The translations under genes were made by a program, and so were the position numbers. 64,000 nt of DNA from Diospyros lotus (taxonomy: Eukaryota; Streptophyta; Magnoliopsida; Ericales; Ebenaceae): positions 38,121,119 through 38,185,118 of the forward strand of contig NC_068350.1 of NCBI RefSeq assembly GCF_014633365.1. Direction: 5' to 3'. Under the pieces are notes generated by a model that worked only from the letters and a program-made list of their open reading frames with translations, had not been told where the DNA came from and ran no database searches. Positions 36,601-48,600 of this stretch are shown piece after piece. Numbering within the stretch: the first letter of the stretch is position 1; each line of letters starts with the position of its first letter.

Positions 36601-39600
36601 GCGGCATTGGGCGGCGACAACGACCGTTTATGGAGGAGATCTAGCAATGACAGTAATGGAGGAGGCAATGAAGGAGAAGATGAGAGCAACGAGGCAGAGT
36701 GTCGGGAAGCCATAAGGATAGCAGGTGTAAATTTTGATATTGTTGGAGGGTGAAATAGTAATTCAATTGGTCAACTCAAAAAGCTCCAAAGAGCTTTTTT
36801 GCAAAAGTGGGTGGCTGATAGCTTTTTGAAAGCGCTGTTGGATTAGCATTTAAGCTGCATAGCTTTTAAGCTATTAGTATATCCAAACATATAAGAAAAT
36901 AAGCTTGATATCTTATAAGCTAAACTAATAGCTTATAAGTGGTAAAATCGCATTGTCAAACTAGCTGTAAAGCCATGGAGGAGGAATATTCAGCTTTAAA
37001 AAGGAACAATACTTGGGATCTTGTTCCCTTTTCTTCAAGTATGAATCTTATTGATTGTAAGTGGGTGTTCCGAGTTAAGTATAAATCTGATGGTTCTATC
37101 CTAAAATACAAGGCTCGTCTAGTTGCCAAGGGATTTCTTCAAACACCAGGAATAGATTTTGCTGAAACTTTCAGTCTAGTAATCAAAGCTCCTACGATTT
37201 GGGTGTTATTTTCTTTAGCTGTCACATTTGGCTGTGATATTCAACAAGTTGATGTGAATAATGCCTTCTTAAATGGAGATCTCGACGAGGTAGTTTTTAT
37301 GACGCTACCAAAGGGATTCATTGATTATTCTTTTCCTTCTCATGTATGTTGTTTAAAGAAATCTCTCTATGGCTTCAAGCAGGCTTCGAGGGCATGATAT
37401 ACTAAGTAGCGGTCAACCTTACAGGATTTGGATTTTGTGAGGGTAGTTTTTGATGCATCTTTATTCATCAAAAGGACTTCCAAGTTTGTGTTGTTTGTGT
37501 TGGTGTATGTTGATGATATTTTGATCACTGGATCAGATTTTGTTGCTTTACATGACTGTATTCATGAGTTAGATACTCAATTTTCTCTAAAAACACTTGG
37601 TGTAGTAAACTGTTTTCTAGGGTTTGATGCTTATCGGGATTCTACAGGCCTTTATTTGACTCAATCTAAATACACCCTAGATTTATTGAAAAAGGCCACA
37701 ATGTAAGACTACAAGCTGTGTGCTACTCCTATGAGTGCAGCCACTTCTTTAATTGATGAAGGAAATCTGTTATCTAATCCTTCTCTTTATTGAACCATTG
37801 TAGGTTCTCTTCAATATCTAACATACACCAGACTTGATGTAGCATTTGTTGTGAACAAATTAAGTTAATTTTTGGCCTCTCCTAAGGATTAGCATTGGCT
37901 GGCTTGTAAGAGATTATTATGGTATGTTAAAGGAAACATTGGCCTAGGTCTGGTTTTTACTCCATCCTCATCTGATCTGCCACTACATGTGTATACTGAT
38001 GCTGACCATGCAGCTTGTAAGATCACAAGACGTTCCACTAGTGGTCTATGTGTTTTTCTTGGAAATAATCTACTTGTTTGGAGCTCTAAGAAACAAACAA
38101 TTGTTGCACGATTTGTTGGTGAGGCTGAATATCGTGCTGTAGCTCAAGGAGTGACATAAATTTTATGGTTGAAATCGCTCTTTTATGAGCTTGGGTTTTC
38201 ATGTCTCCATACTCCTATTCTTTGGTGTGACAACTTGGCAGCAAAATGTATAGCTGAAAATCCTGTTTTCCACTCAAGAACCAAGCACATAGAAATTGAT
38301 GTGCACTTTGTAAGAGAGAAGGTTGAAGGTTGTGATGTTGAGATTAGATATATTCCTTCCTTACATCAAGTTGCTGATATATTCACAAAAGGACTGCCTA
38401 AAGATAGGTTCTTATTCTTATGTGATAAACTTGGTCTTAAAGTTCCTCCCACTCATCAACAGTCAGTAGCTACAAATACTATCTCGGGGAAGTCCAAATT
38501 GAAGGGGCATGTGGAAGAGATCGTGTTGACATAATATAGTTGTTCTTGCCATACAATACTCTTGTGTAATCTCTTATATTGTTATTGGTTGGTTGTACTG
38601 CTAGTTTGTATTTGTAGCTGTAGAGGATTAAGTCTATTTAAATGCTAATGTATAAGATGTGTAAGAGGCGGTTAAGGCTAGTATATAATCTAGCCTCGGT
38701 TGTGTTTGTTATTGAGGTTGAATTCATCCAGTAATACTTCTCAGAAATTCTCTTTTTGTTTTTGACTTTTCTCTTTCTGTTTCAGTATAGAGGTATGTAG
38801 TAGTATGCACAGGATATCACGGCCTAGCAGTGGTTATAATAGGTGGCATGGCTGTGAGCAAAAGCATGGAGAAGTTATCATTAACTAAAAACTTGCCTAC
38901 TCATATTTCATGCATTGAATTGTTTTGTGAATATGTGTTTCTTGCTGATACTCCCTTCTTCTAGTTAGACAAGTCAAATCATTCTTACTGGCCTTTTTTT
39001 TGGTAGACCCAACCCTTCCCCCCCCCCCCCTCCTTTTGATTTTTTAAGAATTAAAAATATAAAAATGTTGCATTGAGCAATACTTTGATCATTTTATTGA
39101 AAGACCACCTCAACTAACAAATTTTTATCCTTTAAAGAATAAATTTATAATGAATAATACCCCCAACTAACAAATAACAAATTATTTACTTTGTACAAAT
39201 ACAAATTTAACCATCCTCAGTCTTCAATTGTCAATTACTGTGTCTTCGTTCACTTGTATTTAATAGTTGATACATAGAATTCCATCTAGCTTTAATGTGT
39301 AATAATAGTCTTATATGTGAGATACCAACTGACCTTATTACTTTTTTAAAAGATTTTTTTACAGAAAAATGGAGTTACGGCACTTTGGGGCTGTTCAATT
39401 GTGGAAAACTGCTTAGTTTTCTGAAAAATTTACTTCACAGAAAATGGAAAATTAGAAAACTTGTTCAACTACAAAAGTTTTCTGAATAAAAAATGGAGAT
39501 TTGGAAAATGCGGTTCTCCAAAATTGATGTGAACTTGGAAAACTCTTAAAATAAGCTTTCTAAATTTCCCATACTAATTTGGAGATTTGTGGAATGCAAT

Positions 39601-42600
39601 GTCATGAACCTAGGGTTCATGATAGGTTAAGAGGTAATTGGGGAGGAATTGAGAGAGTTTGATCTGAACAAATGGGAGGAAAATTAAGGAAGAATAGAAC
39701 AAAGAGGGAGATTAGGAAGAATCGAGAGAAAGAGAGGGAAATTAAGAAAGAGATTAGAGGGAATTTGGAGGGAGATTGAGAGGATTCAAGAGAGGGAAAT
39801 GAAAGTATTCGATTATCAATTCAAACATGATTACCCTCCTACAACAGTGGCTTATTTATAGCCTCAACCCATGCACCCATGTGTTGTACAATTGTAATCC
39901 TAACAACTATTATATCCCTAGTATAATATTGCCCTTTTATTGCTACTAGGGACATGACAATTCCCCCCGCCTTGAAACATTTCTTGTCCTCAAGAAATGC
40001 TAAACTTCCACAGCTTTCAATATGTTTTTTCCTTCTCTTCCGTAGCTTGGATGGAGAAGTTTTGAAAAAACTCTATATGTATAACAAATTTGCAGTGGTT
40101 CTCATGTCCATCTTGACTGGAACACGGCCAAAATTGATCACTCTCCGTTGGTCAAAGAGAGCAGATGAAATTTGCTGGTTGTTGTCCTTACCAACCTTCC
40201 CCACCACAGTTTCTTTAATGTGGGCTAGTGCACATCCAAAAGATGGGCTAACTGTGACCCCAACTTCCCTTAATATTTCATCACCCTTTGCAACAATATT
40301 TGCAAACGCCTTTTAATGCAACAATGTAGAAATGTCAGGTCTAGGAGTTGTTGTAACATCAATTCCCGTCATCACTTCATCCTTCATTGTTGTAGGCAAA
40401 AATCCTAATCGGCCAGCTGTAGCACTAACGCACAAAGTTGCAACAGCTTTGTTCTCCACAGCCAAACTTTTGACAGCAACACGGTGACACCATTTAGGAT
40501 CAACAAGACTTCCTCCTGCTGGTGCTGTTTGCCCCTTATCGTTAGCTAAGGAATCCTCAGCATTGTCTGAAACCATAGGCAATGGAACAATATCCTTACG
40601 AACTCCACCATCAATTCCATTTCTTATAGAATTCTGATTCGGGACACCATCCCATCCTTCAGTCCCTGCACTAGTCACCAGAGGTAATGAATTGGCCTTG
40701 GCTTCCTCGGTCACTTCATCAAATGTTGCCCCAGTTTACTCTTTTAGCCTTTCAGTAGTTGCATCTTGAGGTAGTACTTCTACTTTTAACTTCTCAATTA
40801 TTGTAGCAAAATTCCTCTTCCCTTCTAGAAATTCCTTGTTGCCTCTTGTTATTTTTGCCAACTGATTGACTGCATCAATCATCCCTTATTTTGGACTTCT
40901 GCCATTATCACTCGGAACATTCTCATCAAGAACTTCTTTTCCAAAGGAATTAGATTCTTCCTTTGTACATGCTGTCCCAACCACTAGATCGTTATAGCTT
41001 CCCCTTAGGTAATACTGTTCATCGCTAAAACTACTCTTGATTTTGCAGTCATCCTTCTTGTCATTGTTGCCTAAATCTGAATACTTCTTCTTCTACCCAA
41101 AATCTAAAGTAGGCAGTGACTTGACCTTCCACAAGCTTGACTTCTCCTCAGACAGCTTCATTTTTAGAAAGTCATGAGGAGAATAAGGATTACTCATAGG
41201 ATTTGACAGCTTCTCTATAATAATTGGATGAGAGTATTCTCTGGAAAGCAAACAAGCAGGTAGTCCAACCTAATTCCGTCCGGCGAACATTATCATGCAC
41301 TGGTCCCTCATCTAATTCTTGAATTCATTAATAATTTCACGCCTGTGATTGATCTCCTCTCGCAGCAAACTGACAATATTGTCTAGCTTCCTATCCATTG
41401 CCGATTCTACAGATCCAACATGGATCTGCCTCTCTATCATCGTTGCTATTACTTGTTGCAATTGAGATCCTCTCGGTTTCACCTTGATGTCATCTGCCAT
41501 CAGAATTCAAATCATTGATGGGTTCGTTGGCCGAGGAACAACTCTAGATGATTCTACTGAGGATTGAATGGCCGCTATTAACTGCCAAGATTGAGAAGTG
41601 ATCGTTGCAAACGCCTATAAACTCACTTCCCAAACTTCCTCCATCAAAATCAGTGAAACTGAATTCACTTGAATTCAGCTCACTCCACTTGCAACTCGTT
41701 GCTTCCTGAAACTCCTATTGCAACTCGATCAGCCTCCTTCTGATTTGCAACTGATGTTTTCTCTTATCTATAATTGAATGTCGATTAGGACAAAAAGCAG
41801 CCGCAACTCACGATTTCCTAACCCAAGCCAATCTCTGGAGATCACTACAGTCGGTTACTACGGATCAACTGTCGCTTAAGATTTGCTTCACTATGGATCA
41901 ACGATCTTCAATTTTCCTAGCAAAATGAACTGCTAGGCAATAGGTCCGACTCCACCTCCTGGATCTTCAATTCCGTTTCTTCGAATGGAATCCGCCTACA
42001 GCTTCGAGCCGACTACTTTGTAGCTATGGAATCGAGAATCAACAGCTTGAGCATTGTTGCAATAATTCCCTATATTTGCTGGAATCTTCATCAGACTCGC
42101 CTGGCTTGCTCATCTTTGACTAGAATTTCTGGCCAACTTCTCTGTTATCATCACTTCAAGTCGCCTCTCTGCAGGTCATCCTATGGAATTGCTTCACCGT
42201 TCAATTGAAAATCTCTATTGGAAATTAACAGCAGAGAAGTATCCTTCCATTGCCGGAATTCCGCCCGATCGTCGGAATTCACCAATTGGAATTGCTTGAG
42301 TTGCTCGCCTCCTTTGATCAATTCTGATTCAACCAACAGAATTTTCTGGAATTGAGAATCAATGGCTGCAGTAATCTATGAATTGGCTACCAAATTTGCC
42401 GAAACTGCTTCACCCTTCCACTTCGGGCAAGAATTACTGCAATTTGCGGCCAAACGTCACCTCTTGCTTCGCCTTCCAAGTTCGCTTAGCTTGTTGGAAT
42501 TCACGGCTAGAATAGTTGGCCTGTTCTGCCAGTCTCTAGGAGTCGCCTCTGTATCCGCTTCACTAATTCATCATTATCACCTTCTAGGATCAGGTTGGAT

Positions 42601-45600
42601 TCGTTGATCGCACTCGCCTAACAACACCGAGGCCTACGAAAATTGTCGAAGCTCTTGAATTCATTCGAATCTCCTGAAAGCATCGCTTAATCGGTTCTGC
42701 ACCTAGTTGTCTTACTCTGCCTGTCCAAATGTGTTGCTGAGATCATCAGAATTACCTTTGGAACTGCTCATCTTCAATTCCAAACAAAGTTACCAACACT
42801 CTTAGCCGAGAGTCACTCCTCTGTGCGTTGGAATTAAATTCTGAGAATCAACTACATCGGACAACATCCCTAGATATCCGTTGAAAATTAATCAACAAAG
42901 AAAATTGTCGAGGAATGATGCTTTGATACCAATTGTCATGAACCTAGGTTCATGACAGGTTTAAGAGGTAATTGGGGAGGAATTGAGAGAGTTAGATTTG
43001 AAGAAATGGGAGGAAAATTAAGGAAGAACAGAACAGAGAGGGAGATTAGGAAGAACCGAGAGAAAGAGAAGGAAATTAAGAGAGAGATTAGAGGGAATTT
43101 GGAGGGAGATTGAGAGGATTCAAGAGAGGCAAATGAAAGTATTCAATTATCAATTCAAACATGATTACCCTCTTATAGCAGTGGCTTATTTATAGCCTCA
43201 GCCCATGCACCCATGTGCTGAACAACTGTAATTCTAACAACTATTATATTCTTATTACGAATTTACAATATTACCCCTCTATTGCTCCTAGGGACATGAC
43301 ATGCAGTTCCCACAAATTTTTTTCTAAACCATCTCCATCTCCTTATCTTGCACACGTTGCACTTACACAAAAGAAAACCCCTCTATTTCTCTCTTTTTTT
43401 TGAACATATCTTCCCATTTTTCTAGATTAAAAATTAGTTTTATGCACTTCTAACATTTGAACACAATTTTCAAATTCTTTATGGTAAATGAAAATTAGAG
43501 ATTTTATAAAAAATTGGAGATAGAAACTGGAAAACATTTTCCACAACTAAACAGTCCCTTAACATCCCATATAAAAGATCATTATTAGATTAAAACTACG
43601 TGGAATTCTGTCAACCATTAAATGGTGGCTTGCTGGGAGCCTGGATGTTGATTCACCATGCTTTGGTCTTCGTTTGCCACTATTTTATAGTCGATGTGTA
43701 TAGGGACTATAGTTCATCTAGTTTCAATGTCTAATATGATCTTTAGACATTAAAAATTTGAAACTAGATGGAATTATACATTCCAATTTTTAAATAGTTT
43801 TTGGAAGTATAAAACTGCTATAATATTGTTGAATGTTTACACTCCCAACAACTATTTAATAGTTGATGTTTAAAGTTGCTTCTAGTTGTAATGTTAAATA
43901 AAAATTTTTAATAGACCATACATCGAGGGATAAATGGCTTGGTATGTTATTGTTGTTGTTGACCATATTTGTTGGCCTTATATCATTTTAAAATTTTTAA
44001 AAATGGTAAAACATTAACAGGAATGCCCTATAAAAGATTATTATTAGATTTTAAATCTAGATGAACCTCAAGCTATGAACTATTAAATAGTTCTTGTGAG
44101 TTTAGAAATGCTATGAGTGGGAGGGAGGGAATCCTGAAGTGCAGCCTTGTGGAGGCACCCTAAAATGTGTGGGCTGCCCCTGGCCCAAGCATGATCCACA
44201 CCTTGTGGACTGTTCTTGGCCTATTCCTCCACGGTCCATGACATGAGCTGTGCCAGAAATCCCTGACCCAGCATGGCTCAAGATGCCAGGCTGTGTGGGG
44301 AAGCAGAAAATTTGTTTTATTGATGTTATACTTGTTGTGGAATGAGATCTCAGAAATGCTAAAACAGAGTTGCACAAATGAAAATCCAATAGAAGGCTGG
44401 TCTGTTTGAGTCCAGGTTAAAGAAAGAGAAACGTAATCCATGATGAGTGTTATTAAAATTTTGTAAATCTAGTCAAAACCTACTTTGACACTTGTTATTG
44501 TCAAAAAATGATTTTGACAAGAGAGTTCGCTCGCAATTCAACGAGAATTGCGCGGGAACTGATAGATTAGAAGGAAAGAGAGAGATAGAGAGGAAGAAAT
44601 AGAGAGAAAGAGAGAGAGAGATCGAGAAGCTGAGAGGGAAAATGGATCAATTGAATTCTCCAGAGATGCTTCTCCTGGTCGTGAGGGTTGGTTTATATTT
44701 ACCAAGCCTTGGCGCCAATATTTGGATTACATTTGAATTGGACCCATGTGCTATAACTGCCAATCTATTCTATATTACACTGGTACCTTCTACCCTTCTA
44801 CCTTAATAATCTCCTTATTTACATTATAATCCCGTGACAATTCCCCCTACTAGAAACATTACTTGTCCTCATGTAAGTTACAGAAGTCTTGTTGCTCTAG
44901 GAAACTGTTTAGGAGGTACTCCCAGGTGTTGTTTTCGGGGTGGAAATTGGACCAGCTGACTAACACCTCAGTGATAGGTGCTTGATGCTTGTAGACGATT
45001 CTCCTATCCACTATAGTCCATCTCTTGTTGTGTTGGTTGTATTGCTGAGGGTAGGATAGAATTGACTGGATTGTTGCCCGGGGAGGGTTTGAGGAGTGAC
45101 ACATGGAACACGGGGTGTATGTGAGACCCCTATGGAAGTTGGAGTCTGTAGGCCACCTGCCCCACCTTGGCTATCACTTCATAAGGCCTGTAATATTTGG
45201 GACTCAGCTTAGTAACTGACTTAGGGGATATAGTCTTTAGTTGGGCTTGCCTCAATTTTAGATACACCTTATCTCCCACCGAGAAGACTCGTTCACTCCT
45301 CTTCCTGTCTGCATATTGCTTCATTCGATTTTAGGCATTGGCTAGCTCCTTCTTTATGGTTTGCAACATTTGCTGCCTCTTAACCAAGTAATCGTCCATT
45401 GTAGCTACCTGATTATGGCTTCCTCTTAGTGGTAAGAGAGGAGGTTTGTATCTATATAGTGCTTCAAACAGTGTCATCTTCAGAGAGGAGTGTGGGGTGG
45501 TATTGTACCACCATTGAGCTAGGGAGAGCCATTTGTGCCACTCGGTAGAATGCACTATTAAGTATGTCTCAAGGCATTGATTAGTCCTTTCGGTTTGTCC

Positions 45601-48600
45601 ATCTGTCTCCGGGTGATAGGATGAGGACATGTGTAGCTGTGTCCCTAGGGATTTCATTAGCTCTTTCCAAAGGAGGTTTGTGAAGACTTAGTCCCTATCT
45701 GAAACAATCACCTGAGGCAGCCCATGAGTTGCCCACCTGATCTAAGAAAGCCCTTGCCACCTTTTGTGCAATGAAGGGGTGGGATAGGCCCAAGAAGTGG
45801 GCATATTTGGTCAGACAATCCACCACCACTAGCACACAGTCCTTAACCTCTGACCTCGGCAAGCCTTTTACAAAATCCATGCTAATGTGGGTCCATGCTT
45901 GGTCAGAAATGGGTAGAGGTTGTAACAACTCTGGGGGGTGAATGTTTTCATGCTTACACTTGTTGCAAGTGTCACAACCCTTCACATACTCCGCCACTTC
46001 TCTTCTCAACCCTGGCCAGAAGAATAGTGTTGAAGTTTGCCTCGAGTTTTGTCCTAGAAGATAGCAGAACCAGAAGGAGTATAAAAGAGTAGTTTTGGCT
46101 GAAGAAATTAGGCAGCTAGGGGTTAAGTGTAATTAGTACATTTTGTTGGGGTTAATATGTAATTTTCCTAAGTTAGTTAGTTGCCTAAGTGTGTCTGCCT
46201 CCTCTATAAATAAGAGGGCAAGGCAGCAGTCTAATAACTTCTCTCTCTTGTCAAGTTCTCTATTTCTATTGTGAGTATTCTTTGTTCTAGAGAAAGTGAG
46301 GCATGTGTATTGTGTTCTTGAGTTTTCTTGGAGTGAACAAAGGTTGTACTTGAGCAATAGGGTTGAGAGAGGGCTTGGGCTTTGTACTGATCAGTTTTAT
46401 CCTAATAAAAGGCTGCTCTTGGTGGGTGTTTGAAGGCTGGATGTAGGATTGCCAAAGGCATTCCGAACCAGGATAAATCTGCACCTAATGCTGTTTGGTT
46501 TGATCTTTTAAATTCAGTTATTTTCTTTTTTGTTGTTCAGTTTTATGTTCTTACATTTACATTGCATCCGAGAGTGTTTAAGAGGGTTTATGTGAGGGTT
46601 TTCTCGCCTAAGGTTGTAATCTAAGAGTCCTAAGGTTAACAAATAGTTGTTTAATCTTGCTGTAAGTATTCTGTATTCCATAATGGCCACCCACGAGGGA
46701 GTCATGTAATGCCTCTAAGACCTTTTGTCTGAGAGCCTCATCCTCACCAATTAACATTCTTTCCTTATATCTCAGCAGCCCATTCCTCAAAGGATAGCCT
46801 GGTTTGCTGTCTGGGTCTAGGATCATTTGCTCCATTAGCTCCTTGATCCACTCTCCTTTTGTATAGCTGCTGTTACTTCCCGAAACAAATCAGGAGTAAT
46901 GGCAGTGATAGCAGTTGAGGCCCCTTCTTCCACTCAACCAAATAGAGCATCAGACGCTTTGTTCTCATGTCCTCTCTAGTATTGAATAACATAGTCAAGT
47001 CCCATTAACTTTGATGTGCCTTTTCTCTAAAGGTGAGTATGAAGTTTCTATTGTAACAAAAACTTAAGGCTTTCGTGATTTGTCCTTATGATGAACCTCT
47101 CTCCTTCAATGTAGTGTCGCCATTTTTCTATTGCTATTAGAACATTCGAAAGCTCTCCTTATCATATACACTAAGACCCAAGTGCTTAGGTGCCAATGTT
47201 TGTTTGATAAAAGCCAGAGGCCTTCTTCCTTACATCAAGACTACCCCCACCCCACCATCACTTGCATCGGTTTCTAGTACAAAAGGTTGATTAAAATTGG
47301 GTAAGCTTAGTGTAGGTACCTCACTCATGGCAACCTTCAACCTCCCAAAAGCTTCATTGGCCCTCTCATCCCATTGAAACCCCTCCTTCAACAATTCTAT
47401 CAATGGCCTACTGATAGTGCCATAGTCTTTGACAAATCTGCGATAATAACCTGTGAGACCCAAGAATCCCCGTAGGGCTTTCACATTGACAGGTCTTGGC
47501 CATGCCGTCATGGCTGTCACCTTCTGGGGATTTGTGCTAACCCCTACACCTGAAATGATATGGCCGAGATACTCCACTTGGGATTGTGCAAATGCACATT
47601 TAGACTTCTTAATATACAACTTATTGAATCAGAGGACTTGTGGAGTGGTCTTTAAGTGTTCTAGATGTTTGGCAAATGTAGGGCTGTATACAAGAATGTC
47701 GTCAAAGAATGCCAAAATAAATTGGTGTTGGTAGGGTTCAAATATTTGCTTATAAGGGCTTAAAAAGTTACTGGAGCGTTGGTTAATCCAAAGGGCATTT
47801 CCAAGAATTCATAATGCCTTTGGTGGGTTCTGAAGGCAGTTTTGTGGATATCATTGGGGTGCATTTGAATTTGATGATATCCAGATCTGAGATCAAGCTT
47901 TGAGAAAACTTTAGCTCCATGCAATTCATCTAACAAGTCTTCGATAATGGGTATAGGGAATTTATTCTCTATGGTTAGGGAATTGAGTTGGCGGTAATCA
48001 ATACAAAACTGCTAACTACTGTCTTTCTTTTTTTACCAATTGCATAGGAGAGGCATAGGGGCTGGTACTTGGCTGTATAACATAAGTATTTAGCATGTCT
48101 TTGATCATGCGTTCAATTTCAACCTTTATTTTGGTGGGTATCTATATGAGTGAATGTTAATTGGCTTAGCATTGGGTTTGAGGTTGATAGTGTGTTCTAT
48201 TGGTCTTGGGGTTGGTAAAGACTTAGGTTCCTCAAACAAGTCTCCAAATTCATCTAACAGTAAACTAAGAGAATCTAATTGAGTTACCTCCCAAGGAGCT
48301 TGTGTGGTTTCCATCGAATTCAGCATGTAATGCCCTTCACCTTTTGCGTCCTCCTTCCCTTCCACGACATGTATAGAAAAGAGCTGGGCTACTTGCATCC
48401 ACTTGCTCTTAAATAATTTGTGTAGTTGTTTGCCAAAAATCATCTTACATGTTCCTGTCTCCACATTGCTAGTTAGGGTCATCCTCTTTCCCCTTTTCTT
48501 AAATGTCACCTCCATCTTGTTAAAGTCAAAACAAATGGGGCTGGCTTCCCTCATCCAATCAACCCCTAGGACCATATCACATCCCCCAAACTTCAATAGG

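Larger units (their letters stand above)
31581..38784 (+). mobile_element. Ty1/copia retrotransposon in NRPA1 intron 2, decayed and multiply interrupted
   Basis: LTRs are 31581-31850 and 38510-38784, both starting TGTGGAAGAGAT. The flanking 5-bp TSD, GTATA, is exact (31576-31580 and 38785-38789). A tRNA-Met-type primer-binding site, TGGTATTAGAGCC, is at 31856-31868, and a polypurine tract TTGAAGGGGCA ends at the right LTR. The LTRs differ at about 20 positions by eye, so the insertion is old. Coding order is gag, protease, integrase, RT, RNase H, as in Copia, with many stops. Three later insertions (33018-33298, 34574-35178, 35663-36967) sit inside; subtracting them leaves about 5.0 kb, the normal Copia length. 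Confidence 0.95.
39600..43301 (-). mobile_element. Non-autonomous LTR retrotransposon (LARD/TR-GAG-like)
   Basis: LTRs are 39600-39959 and about 42935-43301, both beginning TGTCATGAACCTAGG and ending GGGACATGACA. The internal region next to the right LTR reads, on the minus strand, TTGGTATCAAAGC, a tRNA-Met primer-binding site. Next to the left LTR, on the minus strand, is a G-run polypurine tract (GGCGGGGGGAAT). So the sense strand is minus. Flanks TGCAA and TGCAG are a TSD with one mismatch. The 3-kb interior has a long leader and a single decayed frame (41500-40313) and no pol. Confidence 0.9.
39387..43558. mobile_element. MITE split by the non-autonomous LTR element
   Basis: The left part (39387-39599) begins GGGGCTGTTCAATTGTGGAA. 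The right part (43307-43558) ends with sequence whose reverse complement is GGGACTGTTTAGTTGTGGAA. These are inverted terminal repeats of one MITE of about 460 bp, into which the LTR element at 39600-43301 jumped. Flanks are TTT on the left and TTA on the right, close to the Harbinger 3-bp TSD with one mismatch. Confidence 0.72.

Noticed and set aside
36221..36713. Long minus-strand Pro/Ser/Arg-rich frames of 108 and 155 codons
   Set aside because: Both overlap the same GC-rich array in different frames, as expected when stop codons are absent from a repeat unit.
40313..40714. Independent host gene on minus
   Set aside because: The frame continues upstream to 41500 with stops and is enclosed by matched LTRs, primer-binding site and polypurine tract, so it belongs to the LTR element.
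44111..44441. Two overlapping minus-strand frames of about 93 codons
   Set aside because: They overlap in different frames, lack any recognised motif and lie in intron sequence outside the LTR element.
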